The notes: generated by a model not told the origin, from the sequence alone. A stretch of DNA of 28,054 nucleotides from JAVZLH01 sp049700435 (GCA_049700435.1 JBNAVK010000016.1:1-28054), one strand, 5' to 3'. Shown: positions 14,901 through 21,603, numbered from the stretch's first letter. Numbers and translations: made by a program.

Positions 14901-15817
14901 CATTTCACTATGCTGGAGTAAGGGAGCAAAACGTAACCTTAGGTTTGCCGAGGCTAATAGAAATTGTTGACGCCAGAAGAGTTCCATCCACGCCTATAAT
15001 GACCATCTATTTGAAGGAGGAGCATAGGAGAAGCAGAGAAGCAGCCGTTAAGATAGCGCGCAACATAATTTACACGACGATGGAGGATTTGGCGGAGGCA
15101 ATTTACGAAGATCCAGTGAACGAGGAAATAGTTGTGGAGCTCAACAAAACCATGATGGAGGACAGGCAAATAACCCTAGATGAACTTAGGGAAAGTCTGC
15201 AGATACCCAACTGCTCCGTAAAATTGAAGGGAAGCAGAGTCCATATAAAGCCCAAGAAAGGCGCTTCTCTAAGTAAGCTGCTTGACAAGGTTTCGTCATT
15301 CTATATTAAAGGGGTGCAGGGCATAAAGCGGGTGCTGGTCACCGAAGAACATGGAGAATGGGTTATAAGAACAGACGGCTCGAACCTGTCTAAAGTTTTA
15401 GAGATTGGCGGAGTTGACACTTCAAGAACGACGACAAACAACATTCACGAAATAGCTAAAACCCTCGGGATAGAGGCTGCCCGCAACGCGTTAATCCATG
15501 AGGCTAAAGGAGTTTTGGAAGACCAAGGGTTAGATGTTGACGTTCGCCACGTCATGCTCGTCGCTGACATGATGACATCCACTGGCGAAGTGCAGCAAAT
15601 AGGAAGACATGGCATAAGCGGCAAAAAGTCAAGCGTTCTGGCTAGAGCAGCCTTTGAAATAACTGTTCCAAACATAGTTGACGCAGCCGTAAAGGGCGAA
15701 AGCGACCCACTTGAAGGCGTAACCGAAAATGTTATAGTTGGGCAGTCAATACCGATTGGCACAGGTCTCGTCGAACTGTACATGTCAACGTTTGAGCAGA
15801 GAGGGGAGAACAAGTGA
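11996..15817 (+). CDS. rpoA: DNA-directed RNA polymerase subunit A, A' and A'' fused
   Basis: This 1273-aa chain contains both the A' and A'' parts that most Euryarchaeota and Crenarchaeota encode as two genes. Zinc sites lie at the N-terminus (CKTCGNTAARCPGHFGH, CRNCG, CPHCG). The catalytic Mg motif is D461-F-D-G-D465. The A'' part begins around residue 880-940, with the trigger loop/bridge region EPGEAVGIVTAQSIGEPGTQ from ~945. An insertion with C574, C577, C580 and C585 (CxxCxxCxxxxCP) resembles a ferredoxin or zinc motif and is followed by DAYVVVKNGELISGVIDRR. AAGGAG lies ~9 bases before the ATG. The stop overlaps the GTG of rpl30e (GTGA). Confidence 0.98.
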   Translation: MAVEEVVHKVVDEITFGLISPQDIRRLSVVEIQTPDTYDEDGAPITAGLMDGRLGTLEPRQRCKTCGNTAARCPGHFGHIELAVPIIHIEFSKIIYDLLRATCRNCGRILLPDETAKKVKTRIIKIRQLLGLVPDEVYKGVIQETKTKQCPHCGAIQYKIVFEKPTKFTEQIPESGAEPLTASMVRERLERIPDEDLELLGFNPKAARPEWMVLQVLPVPPVYVRPSITLESGIRSEDDLTHKLVDIIRINQRLKENMDAGAPTLIIQDLSELLQYHVTTYFNNEASGIPPARHRSGRALKTLSQRLKGKEGRFRSNLSGKRVDFSARTVISPDPNLDINEVGVPLDVAMRLSVPEKVTEWNLEEMRNLVLNGPEKYPGALYIIRPDGKRIRLEFVVDRTKIAEALEPGFIVERHLKNGDIAIFNRQPSLHRMSIMAHYVRVLPYKTFRLHLCVCPPYNADFDGDEMNLHIPQSEEARTEALLLMQVQDQILSPRFGGPIIGAIRDFITAAYLFTRKSNYLTKDEVNRLLIAAGYEGPLPEPKIKEPKPLWTGKQIFSLFLPRDMNYVLRANICQGCAKCLEEKCPYDAYVVVKNGELISGVIDRRSIGAEQSESLLHRIVKDYGTKAGRDFLNKITRLLKLFLTMKGFTYSYNELVLSPRAEERINKVMERVQKKIEGLIESYRNGTLPRLPGQTLEESFEIYVMNELANARDEAGKIADEDFTLENSGIVMTRTGARGSSLNIGQMSACVGQQSVRGKRILRGYVGRALPHFNLGDPSPRARGFVYSSYEKGLDAVEFFFHAMGGREGLVDTAVRTQQSGYMQRRLINALEHIRLEYDGTVRNSAGDIIQFRYGEDGVDPAKSDHGKAVNVSRLIEQLKIVEEGGKPASAEEIKKQLKEVESELTPLLIDELKQGLAKAKLSKAGVEKAIKLTVEHYKRALMEPGEAVGIVTAQSIGEPGTQMTLRTFHYAGVREQNVTLGLPRLIEIVDARRVPSTPIMTIYLKEEHRRSREAAVKIARNIIYTTMEDLAEAIYEDPVNEEIVVELNKTMMEDRQITLDELRESLQIPNCSVKLKGSRVHIKPKKGASLSKLLDKVSSFYIKGVQGIKRVLVTEEHGEWVIRTDGSNLSKVLEIGGVDTSRTTTNNIHEIAKTLGIEAARNALIHEAKGVLEDQGLDVDVRHVMLVADMMTSTGEVQQIGRHGISGKKSSVLARAAFEITVPNIVDAAVKGESDPLEGVTENVIVGQSIPIGTGLVELYMSTFEQRGENK

Positions 15818-16149
15818 TAGACGTAGACAAGGCAATTGCCACAGCCGTAAAAACTGGAAAAGTGCTTTTAGGAGCGAACTCCGCTATACAGAGCGCCAAA
15901 ACTGGAAGAGCTAAAATGATTGTTCTGGCTTCAAACTGCCCCAAGGCGGTGAAGGAGGACATAGAATACTATTGTAAGCTCTCGAAGATTCCAGTAATAA
16001 CCTATAAAGGGTCATCTATTGATTTGGCGGCTTTGTGTGGAAAACCCTTCGTTGTGTCAGCGTTAAGTATAAGAGAGCCTGGTGATTCAGAGATTCTTAG
16101 ATTAGTGGAAAGCGCTGAAGCAGAGGAATCCTTCGGAGGAAGCGAATGA
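15814..16149 (+). CDS. rpl30e: Ribosomal protein L30e
   Basis: This 111-aa protein has the L7Ae/L30e fold: KTGKVLLGANSAIQSAKTG, then AKMIVLASNCP, then IPVITYKGSSIDLAALCGKP. It is a 50S subunit protein and RNA binder. The position directly after the polymerase genes and before nusA is the standard archaeal order, which separates it from the similar L7Ae. The GTG start overlaps the rpoA stop and is preceded by AGAGGGGAG. The C-terminus has a ~15-residue acidic/serine tail (AEAEESFGGSE), slightly longer than the minimal protein. Confidence 0.95.
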   Translation: MIDVDKAIATAVKTGKVLLGANSAIQSAKTGRAKMIVLASNCPKAVKEDIEYYCKLSKIPVITYKGSSIDLAALCGKPFVVSALSIREPGDSEILRLVESAEAEESFGGSE

Positions 16150-16583
16150 CTACCGGAATAAAATTCACAGGCACAGAAATGCGTTATATCGCCTTGTTTG
16201 AGAGCGTAAGTGGTGCAAGCGTCAAAGACTGCATAATAGATGAGGAACAAGGGCGCGTAATCTTCGTTGTAAACGAAGGTCAAGTTGGCGTGGCTATTGG
16301 AAGGGGAGGAAGAAACATTAGAATTTTGGAGAGAATGACCGGTAAAAAGCACGAGATAATCGAGTATTCAGAGGACCCAGTTCAGTTTATTAAGAACGCC
16401 CTTAAGCCCGCAAATGTTAAAGAAGTTCGCTTAATCCAGAAGACTGATGGAAAAACCATTGCGGTTGTAGCTGTTAATCCAAGAGACAAAGGCGTCGCCA
16501 TAGGAAAGAACGGAAGAAACGCTGAACGCCTACGTTTTTTGGCTAAAAGATACTTCCAAATACAAAACGTTAGCATAACATAA
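16146..16583 (+). CDS. nusA: NusA-like transcription factor
   Basis: This 145-aa archaeal NusA consists only of two KH RNA-binding domains. The GxxG loops are visible as IGRGGRN (residues ~50-56) and IGKNGRN (~117-123). It lacks the N-terminal polymerase-binding and S1 domains of bacterial NusA, which is normal for archaea. It is thought to bind nascent RNA and take part in elongation/termination or ribosome-linked processes. The ATG overlaps the L30e stop (ATGA), with GGAGG seven bases ahead, so it is translated with L30e. Confidence 0.95.
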   Translation: MTTGIKFTGTEMRYIALFESVSGASVKDCIIDEEQGRVIFVVNEGQVGVAIGRGGRNIRILERMTGKKHEIIEYSEDPVQFIKNALKPANVKEVRLIQKTDGKTIAVVAVNPRDKGVAIGKNGRNAERLRFLAKRYFQIQNVSIT

Positions 16584-16596
16584 AAGAGGATTTAGC

Positions 16597-16776
16597 ATGA
16601 AGGCACGAGTTACGCAAACTTTGAGTTTAATGTTTTTTCTTCTTTCCTTTGTCAACGTTGTCGGCGCCTCCGAAGAATCTTTCACAGAGCAGTTTCTCGG
16701 CAGTTCCCTACTGGTTTTAACAGCCATAATAATAATTGACATTATAGCTCTAATTTACCGTAAAATTAGGAAATAA
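16597..16776 (+). CDS. Small secreted or membrane protein, 59 aa
   Basis: I found this by translating the gap after nusA. The ATG at 16597 is preceded by GAGGA at a six-base spacing, and the stop is TAA at 16774-16776. Residues 1-24 look like a signal peptide or first membrane span (MKARVTQTLSLMFFLLSFVN, then VVGAS). A short outside loop (EESFTEQFLG) and a second span (~36-55, SSLLVLTAIIIIDIIALIY) follow, ending in basic RKIRK. The double span with a K/R tail suggests a hairpin or an anchored peptide facing inward. It starts 13 bp after nusA and occupies the place where rps12 usually stands. No family is recognised. Confidence 0.6.
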   Translation: MKARVTQTLSLMFFLLSFVNVVGASEESFTEQFLGSSLLVLTAIIIIDIIALIYRKIRK

Positions 16777-16779
16777 GCA

Positions 16780-17349
16780 TTATTCGGTTTGAGCTTCGCC
16801 TTTTAAGAGCATGTCTATAAGCGCCTTTTGGTCTACTTCTGCGCGGGTTCTCCAGTCTAAGTATAATTGTTCGTTTTCGTCTTGTGTGAGGTATCCATAA
16901 CGGATGTAACGGTCAATGTTTAAGCCCACTTTCCATCCGGGCAGCTTGTCCCGCAGTAGTTCCTCCACTTCTTTCCGCGGTGCTTTTCCCTTCTTTGATA
17001 TTATATATGTAATCGTTATCGCTAATCCAGCCAAGTCGTCTATTCGCCATCCAATCATCTTCGCCTCTTTCGGCGTTAAATCCCCTCTTAGGGTTATGTA
17101 GAATCTGGCTTTGTCCAGCTGCTCCAAGGTTGGCTTCTCAACTGGTTTTTCCTCTTCAAAAACAGTTTTAACTTGCAAGTCAAGCGGTTTGAGGTAGTTG
17201 TCCAATATATTCAGAACTTTCGGGTAGTCTGCACCTAAGGCTTTGCGCAGTTCCCAGCCTTTCACTCCGGGCTTTTTGTGTCTTCGGTAGAAGAGCATGT
17301 GGGTTGCCCTTTTCATTTTACTGGCGTAGTAGGCTTTTCTCTTGCTCAC
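16780..17349 (-). CDS. KITE-like tandem winged-helix partner of the SMC protein
   Basis: This is a 189-aa soluble basic protein. Two winged-helix-like units can be drawn: residues ~12-60 (KRATHMLFYRRHKKPGVKGW, then a recognition-like helix and strand) and ~105-172 (a helix beginning DDLAGLAITITYIIS, a second helix EVEELLRDKLP, and IDRYIRYGYLTQDENEQLYL as the wing). A strand (ARFYITLRG) joins them. Tandem winged helices encoded beside an SMC and a kleisin are the mark of KITE proteins (ScpB, Nse1/Nse3), which dimerise on the kleisin. The assignment rests on architecture and context, with no clear family motif. The ATG overlaps the upstream gene's stop (ATGA), and the gene ends 3 bp from the convergent 59-aa gene. 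Confidence 0.6.
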   Translation of the reverse strand: MSKRKAYYASKMKRATHMLFYRRHKKPGVKGWELRKALGADYPKVLNILDNYLKPLDLQVKTVFEEEKPVEKPTLEQLDKARFYITLRGDLTPKEAKMIGWRIDDLAGLAITITYIISKKGKAPRKEVEELLRDKLPGWKVGLNIDRYIRYGYLTQDENEQLYLDWRTRAEVDQKALIDMLLKGEAQTE

Positions 17350-18167
17350 TTTGATTTACCTCTCCACTTTTGCCACTCTTCGATAGTTACGGCTATCGGT
17401 ATAGAAACCAACTGTTTTTTTGTGGTTTTTGCCGGTTTTTCCACTGGTTTGATGAATATTTCCTCTTCTAACGGGCGGATTTCAAGCGTTGCATAACCAT
17501 ATGTAATGAGAAAACTTGTCATGAAGGCTTTGTGAACTGTTTCCTCGTAGGTTTCCGCACCAACAAAATCCCAGTACCGAATTTTTCCATCCGAACCCTT
17601 TTTATTAACCATGTTCTTTAGCTCTTGCCAAAAACTTTCCAACTCTTCAGAAAAGGCTGTGTCCCGCAAGATTCTTTCCCTAACCAGTTCTTCCCGCGTT
17701 GCTGAACCGGCAGCAACTTCGGGTTGAGCAAACTCTTTCCATCTTTCTTTAAGCGGTATCAAGCTTTCCCAGTATCTCATAGATTCAATTAGGCTGTGGA
17801 GAGATATTTGCTCAAGCTCAACTATGGGATGCCAAGCCTTAAAGAATACTTTAACCATTTCCTCCCCATTCAGGCTTTTTATTTTTTCTTCTAAGAGGAA
17901 TGGGTCTGTGTAAAGGGATGTCGAGCGGTGCTTAACCCATTCGCTTTGAAGCCTTATAACAGAGGCTAGGCGATGAATGGTTTCAGCGTCTAGGCATAAA
18001 TCCTCTGGCAATTCCCAATCTGGAAAATACTCTCTTACCACAGCGATAATCTGGTCAACATCTACGAGGAACGGGTCGAGGGAGCGCTCCTCAACAGAAC
18101 GGCACATATCGATTATTCTCTGAAGTTTTTCTCTGCCAATTTTCGCCTTTTCCCTTTTTGAAGACAT
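17346..18167 (-). CDS. Kleisin-like protein of the SMC operon
   Basis: This is a 273-aa soluble protein. The N-terminal part has a helix and a DPFLVDVDQIIAVVREYF segment that could contact the SMC neck. The middle is helical and charged. The C-terminal ~70 residues (ETVHKAFMTSFLITYGYATL followed by EIRPLEEEIFI) resemble the winged helix that ends ScpA-type kleisins and binds the SMC cap. A basic tail follows. No strong family motif is present, so 'kleisin' is inferred from size, order and this C-terminal pattern. Translation is coupled on both sides: its ATG shares a base with the SMC stop (TAATG) and its stop overlaps the next ATG. An alternative is an unrelated DNA-binding adaptor. Confidence 0.55.
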   Translation of the reverse strand: MSSKREKAKIGREKLQRIIDMCRSVEERSLDPFLVDVDQIIAVVREYFPDWELPEDLCLDAETIHRLASVIRLQSEWVKHRSTSLYTDPFLLEEKIKSLNGEEMVKVFFKAWHPIVELEQISLHSLIESMRYWESLIPLKERWKEFAQPEVAAGSATREELVRERILRDTAFSEELESFWQELKNMVNKKGSDGKIRYWDFVGAETYEETVHKAFMTSFLITYGYATLEIRPLEEEIFIKPVEKPAKTTKKQLVSIPIAVTIEEWQKWRGKSK

Positions 18168-20113
18168 TAGGTAACCTCTCTGATCACGGATTTTCCTTCA
18201 ACGTTTTGAACTGTGATTATGTTGGCTTCTTCTTTGGCGAATGTTACTTGGCTTGGCGTAATAACAATGTATTGGGCGCTTGCATCCTTAACTGTTGAAA
18301 TCAGCATTTGCGCAATAACTTCGCGGTTTCTTGGGTCCATGTGGATGTCGTATTCGTCAACTGCGCGGAAGGGTGAGCGGACATGCTGTTGCAAAGCTAA
18401 CAAGAAGCTCATCGTGGCTGTTGTTCTTTCTCCGCCGCTCTGGGTGTAAGCATCTAGAGGCACTGGTTTTCCGCCCTTAAAGCCTACGAGGATTTCTAGT
18501 CCAGCAGCCTCTATATCATGTCCATTAACAAGCTTAACTTCGCCTTCGGCCTGGGCTTGAGCTAAAATCTTCTGGTATTCCAAGTTTACGCGGTCTAGAA
18601 GGCTTTGAATTACTGTTCGCCATGCTTGCATCCTTGTTTTAACTTCTTCCAAAGCCTTTTCACGGTTTTCAGCAACCAACTGCGCTTTTTCCTTAAGCTC
18701 CAAGTAAAGTTTTGAGTAGGATTCATACATGCGTTCTATGTCTTCTGAAACGTCTGAAAGGGCCGCTAGGTGACCGTCTGTGACGCGGATTTCATCTAGG
18801 ATTTCGCCTACGCTTTTTATTACTGCTATTCTTGGTCCAGTCTCCTCAGCCTTTTTAATGGCGTTATTCAAATAGGCTTTTGCATCCTTCAGTTCCTTCT
18901 CCGCACTTTCAATTTCTACTGTCACGTTTTCCCTGCGGTATTGAAGGAGCGCAAGTTTAATTCGGCTGTCCAAAACTCTGTTGCCAAAATCTTCAATTTC
19001 CTCATCTATTTTTTCCGTTTTGACCTGATTTTCGTTTATCTTCTCACTCAGTTTTTGGAGGTGCTCTCTGGAGTTTTTCGCCATTTCCTCCAAGTTTTCT
19101 TTTCCGAGTAGTTTGAATTTTTCTGGCGTGTTTTCTTTTAGCAGTTGGGTTAGTTGGAGGTGTGGGTTTTCGAGAATTGCGGTCTCTTTTAGCAGTTGCT
19201 CGCAAAGCGTTATTGTGGCTTCGCTCTTGCCTTTTTCAAATTCAAGCTTTAGGCGTTCATTCAAAAGCGCTTTCCATTCGCTCTTAAGCTTTTCAAGTTG
19301 CCTGTTAAGAGTTTGAAGCTTTTCTTTTTCTGTCTTTGTTTCTTCTTCAATGTGGCTTAGATTTTTTAGCATTTTTTCGCGGTTTGCTTCCAATTCCTTA
19401 ACTGCTGTTTCTCTTCGGTTCACCTCAGCCCAGGCAAGTTCCCTTTCCAAGAATCTTCTCTTTGTTTGCAGCTGCTTTTTCTCTTGAAGTCTCTCATACT
19501 GTTCCCTCCAGTAGTTGAGTGTCTGCTCTGCTGACTCCAAAAGCTTGCTTATGGACTCTTCTTGGCTTAGGATTCGCGTCAGTTTTTTCTGGGCTTGCAA
19601 AACGTTTTGGCGGTAGGCTTCAAGCCCAACGGCAGCCTCAACCATCCGCAGCTTTTCCATTGGCGAAAGAATGGTGAACTGTTCAACCATGTTCTGATGC
19701 ATTATAATAAGCATGTTGTCCGGGTCAACGCCCAACTTAGAGAGAAGCCTCTCCACATCCTTCTTCGTAACAGCTCTATTCTCCAACTCAAACCAGTACT
19801 GTCCATCCCTACGCAAGACACGCGTGAGAAAAATTTGGTCTTTATTAAACTTTGGAACTGGGCGCTTTCCACCTTTTCTGGAGTTGTCTAAAATAAGTGT
19901 GACGCGGGCTTGGTCTCTTCCCCAGCGAATCAAATCGCTCAATTTTCTGGAACGTTCAGTGTAAGACTGTCCAAGGGCTACGGAAATAGCCAGCAAAAGC
20001 GAAGACTTTCCAGAGCCGTTTGGACCGCAGATGACGTTTACGCCGTGTTTAAACGGTACTCTAGCGTATTCGTAGCTCATGAAGTTTTCAAGGATTACTT
20101 CGCTAATCAGCAT
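18167..20113 (-). CDS. SMC5/6-like ATPase, short and without a recognisable hinge
   Basis: This is a 648-aa chromosome-organising ATPase. The N-terminal head has Walker A G30-PNGSGKSS-38 after ILENFMSYEYARVPF. The C-terminal head has the signature motif QSGGERTT (residues 558-565) and Walker B FRAVDEYD (D586, E587). GFKGGKPVPLDAYTQSGGER and SPFRAVDEYDIHMDP follow SMC5 closely. So does the post-Walker-A region MHQNMVEQFTILSPMEKLRM (SMC5: a run ending in 'KLSPIELL'). Coiled coils cover ~190-315 and ~355-500. Between them is only a ~35-residue linker, where a normal SMC has a ~150-aa hinge and Rad50 a CxxC hook; neither is seen. ATG 20113 is preceded by AGAGG and AGGA. It heads a three-gene coupled operon. 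Confidence 0.88.
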   Translation of the reverse strand: MLISEVILENFMSYEYARVPFKHGVNVICGPNGSGKSSLLLAISVALGQSYTERSRKLSDLIRWGRDQARVTLILDNSRKGGKRPVPKFNKDQIFLTRVLRRDGQYWFELENRAVTKKDVERLLSKLGVDPDNMLIIMHQNMVEQFTILSPMEKLRMVEAAVGLEAYRQNVLQAQKKLTRILSQEESISKLLESAEQTLNYWREQYERLQEKKQLQTKRRFLERELAWAEVNRRETAVKELEANREKMLKNLSHIEEETKTEKEKLQTLNRQLEKLKSEWKALLNERLKLEFEKGKSEATITLCEQLLKETAILENPHLQLTQLLKENTPEKFKLLGKENLEEMAKNSREHLQKLSEKINENQVKTEKIDEEIEDFGNRVLDSRIKLALLQYRRENVTVEIESAEKELKDAKAYLNNAIKKAEETGPRIAVIKSVGEILDEIRVTDGHLAALSDVSEDIERMYESYSKLYLELKEKAQLVAENREKALEEVKTRMQAWRTVIQSLLDRVNLEYQKILAQAQAEGEVKLVNGHDIEAAGLEILVGFKGGKPVPLDAYTQSGGERTTATMSFLLALQQHVRSPFRAVDEYDIHMDPRNREVIAQMLISTVKDASAQYIVITPSQVTFAKEEANIITVQNVEGKSVIREVT

Positions 20114-20162
20114 TTGTCCTATTTGCCTCTTTTGCGGTAAAATAATAGAGGTAAAAACTCCC

Positions 20163-20170
20163 TTATTAAA
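20163..20170 (-). promoter_or_regulatory. TATA-like element of the SMC operon
   Basis: TTTAATAA on the minus strand lies ~53 bases before the SMC start. It predicts a transcription start near 20140 and a ~27-base leader that contains the AGAGG and AGGA ribosome-binding stretches. Confidence 0.4.
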
Positions 20171-20210
20171 GAATTAGCCAAGGTACGATTAAAGCAACAT
20201 TCAGTTTACC

Positions 20211-20242
20211 AAAGTTTTTAACTAGTTAGAGGCTAAACTGAA
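20211..20242 (+). repeat. 32-bp direct repeat, copy 1
   Basis: This sequence recurs at 21572-21603 with a single difference (A versus G after AACTAGTT). It contains the palindrome AACTAGTT, and its last nine bases (TAAACTGAA) can pair with TTCAGTTTA at 20200-20208 to make a stem. Together the copies bracket the TPR and PH-domain genes. Nature unknown. Confidence 0.8.
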
Positions 20243-20381
20243 GACTAAAAGACAAGCAAGGCGAAAAGCATAACAGTTAAAAGTTGAAAGTTGGAGTAAA
20301 GTAGGGAAAATGTCGTTTCTTCCTCTATCGATATTTTGCTAGGTTGTAAAACTGAATATTTATTAAACTTAAGATACAAGA

Positions 20382-21056
20382 TTACTGAATATTTATTTTT
20401 AGGTTTACACCACAAAACTTACATTTTGTAATGTTTTTTGCATCATCGATGGGAGCGTTGCAAATGGGGCATTTTAGTGCCTCTACTGTAGGTGATTTTT
20501 GCCCATAAATAACTTCAATTCTCTTAATACTATCTCTGATAACTATGTAACCATCACCCACGTATTTTAAAAGTTCTTCCGCCTCGAGGTCTGTTAGTAT
20601 TGCATTAAGAGTGTCACCGTCGATATTTAATGCATCACATATGCGAGAAGCTTCCTCGAAATCTATCTTTTTAAGGTCAATAGCATTGAGATATATGCGT
20701 ACGGTGTTTTTCATTTCATCTAAGTCACCTAGTTGTCGATGCACCTCCCATATACATCTACTAATGTCTCCCGCTTCTTCATACATTCTTAATTTTAAGA
20801 ATATAGCTTTTGATTTACCAAAGTTCTCTAATGCAGCCCTAAGTTCCGAGGAACGCAGCTGAATTTTTCCTATGGCCTTGTAATACTCTGCTTCAGCAAC
20901 CTGAGCCATAACATTGTTTCCAGCTTCTAAGAACATTTCCCTAGCTTGTGAGAAAAATTGAAGGGATTCTTTTGGAAGTTTCTTGCGTCCCTCTAAAAGC
21001 AATAATTGAGCTCTTTCTGCAGCCCTCTTCTTTTTATATCCATCAAGTAGACCCAT
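20382..21056 (-). CDS. TPR-like helical protein with C-terminal zinc ribbon
   Basis: This is a 224-aa cytoplasmic protein. Residues ~10-130 are paired helices in the style of tetratricopeptide repeats (LQFFSQAREMFLEAGNNVMA, EAEYYKAIGKIQL, ALENFGKSKAIFLKL, EEAGDISRCIWEVHRQLG). Residues ~135-185 look like a winged helix or small helical domain with a basic face. The C-terminus is a zinc ribbon with C196/C199 and C212/C215. TPR units bind peptides and the ribbon may bind protein or nucleic acid, so it looks like an adaptor. It follows the PH-domain-like gene by 17 bp and is surely its operon partner. No specific family is recognised. The region is more A/T-rich than the flanking core genes. Confidence 0.75.
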   Translation of the reverse strand: MGLLDGYKKKRAAERAQLLLLEGRKKLPKESLQFFSQAREMFLEAGNNVMAQVAEAEYYKAIGKIQLRSSELRAALENFGKSKAIFLKLRMYEEAGDISRCIWEVHRQLGDLDEMKNTVRIYLNAIDLKKIDFEEASRICDALNIDGDTLNAILTDLEAEELLKYVGDGYIVIRDSIKRIEVIYGQKSPTVEALKCPICNAPIDDAKNITKCKFCGVNLKINIQ

Positions 21057-21073
21057 ATTAACCCGCTACTTTT

Positions 21074-21391
21074 CTAGCCTTGAACAGCACTTTTTACAGC
21101 TACTTCCCAAGCAGAAGGATTAGGCACCGAAAATTTATACTTATCTATGGTTCCTGTTCGTTCATCACTCCCTTGAATGACAAGTTTCTTACCAATCAGC
21201 CCTTCCACACGAACATCTTCAATCGTTCCTAAAGGAAGTATCAATGCAATCTCAGTTTTTTTAGAGATAAGCCCTGTGGTCACTTCAAACACCACTCTTG
21301 TATTTGTTAAATATACCGTTCCGCTTCCACGTGCCTCCATAGACGCCCTATCCTGCAACAGAAGCTTTTCACCCGGTTTTAACATAACCAA
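21074..21391 (-). CDS. PH-domain-like protein (bacterial/archaeal PH or GRAM type)
   Basis: This 105-aa single-domain protein follows the pattern of short PH-like domains. It has LKPGEKLLLQDRASMEARGS, then GTVYLTNTRVVFEVT, turn residues and further strands (IALILPLGTIEDVRVEG, KKLVIQG), and a final helix SAWEVAVKSAV. The 'xYLTNxRVVF' strand is the most telling feature. Such domains bind lipids or proteins; this one has no membrane helix. GGGGGAG lies seven bases before the TTG at 21391, so TTG is chosen over the ATG two codons on. It is the first gene of a pair with the TPR/zinc-ribbon protein, perhaps recruiting it to a membrane surface. Confidence 0.75.
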   Translation of the reverse strand: MVMLKPGEKLLLQDRASMEARGSGTVYLTNTRVVFEVTTGLISKKTEIALILPLGTIEDVRVEGLIGKKLVIQGSDERTGTIDKYKFSVPNPSAWEVAVKSAVQG

Positions 21392-21504
21392 CAGACTACT
21401 CCCCCTTCCTATGTATGAATAGATAGACTAGTTGACTTATTAATTTTATTACTTTTGACAATATCAGTAAGTTTAAGCGTGTCTAACTAATAGAGAATGT
21501 TTAG

Positions 21505-21571
21505 TTTTCTTCAATTCTTTCCTTAGTTTCTACATCCATTCTTTGGCTAGTTCCTTAAGAAGTCGCGCGCG
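21505..21571 (-). pseudogene. Decayed duplicate of the 3' end of the zinc-ribbon gene
   Basis: Bases 21533-21553 are identical to 21633-21653, exactly 100 bp away, and similarity continues for some distance on both sides. In the neighbouring gene this stretch encodes PKELAKEWM. In the copy, a shift of reading frame near 21557 and a TAG after the TGG-ATG remove any coding sense. It is best read as a remnant of a ~100-bp tandem duplication. Confidence 0.6.
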
Positions 21572-21603
21572 AAAGTTTTTAACTAGTTGGAGGCTAAACT
21601 GAA
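21572..21603 (+). repeat. 32-bp direct repeat, copy 2
   Basis: 31 of 32 bases match copy 1 at 20211-20242. This copy overlaps the stop codon region of the 79-aa gene and directly follows the decayed 100-bp duplicate. Its end, with the next bases, makes the inverted repeat AAACTG-AAC-CAGTTT, which could fold at the end of that gene's mRNA. Confidence 0.8.

Noticed and set aside
18167..20113. Rad50 or MukB identity for the ATPase
   Set aside because: No CxxC zinc hook is present and no mre11 gene is nearby. Motifs around the signature and Walker B follow SMC5, and the adjacent proteins do not show MukE/MukF patterns.
20211..21603. CRISPR-like array
   Set aside because: Only two copies of the 32-bp repeat exist, about 1.3 kb apart with genes between; there are no spacers and no cas genes.
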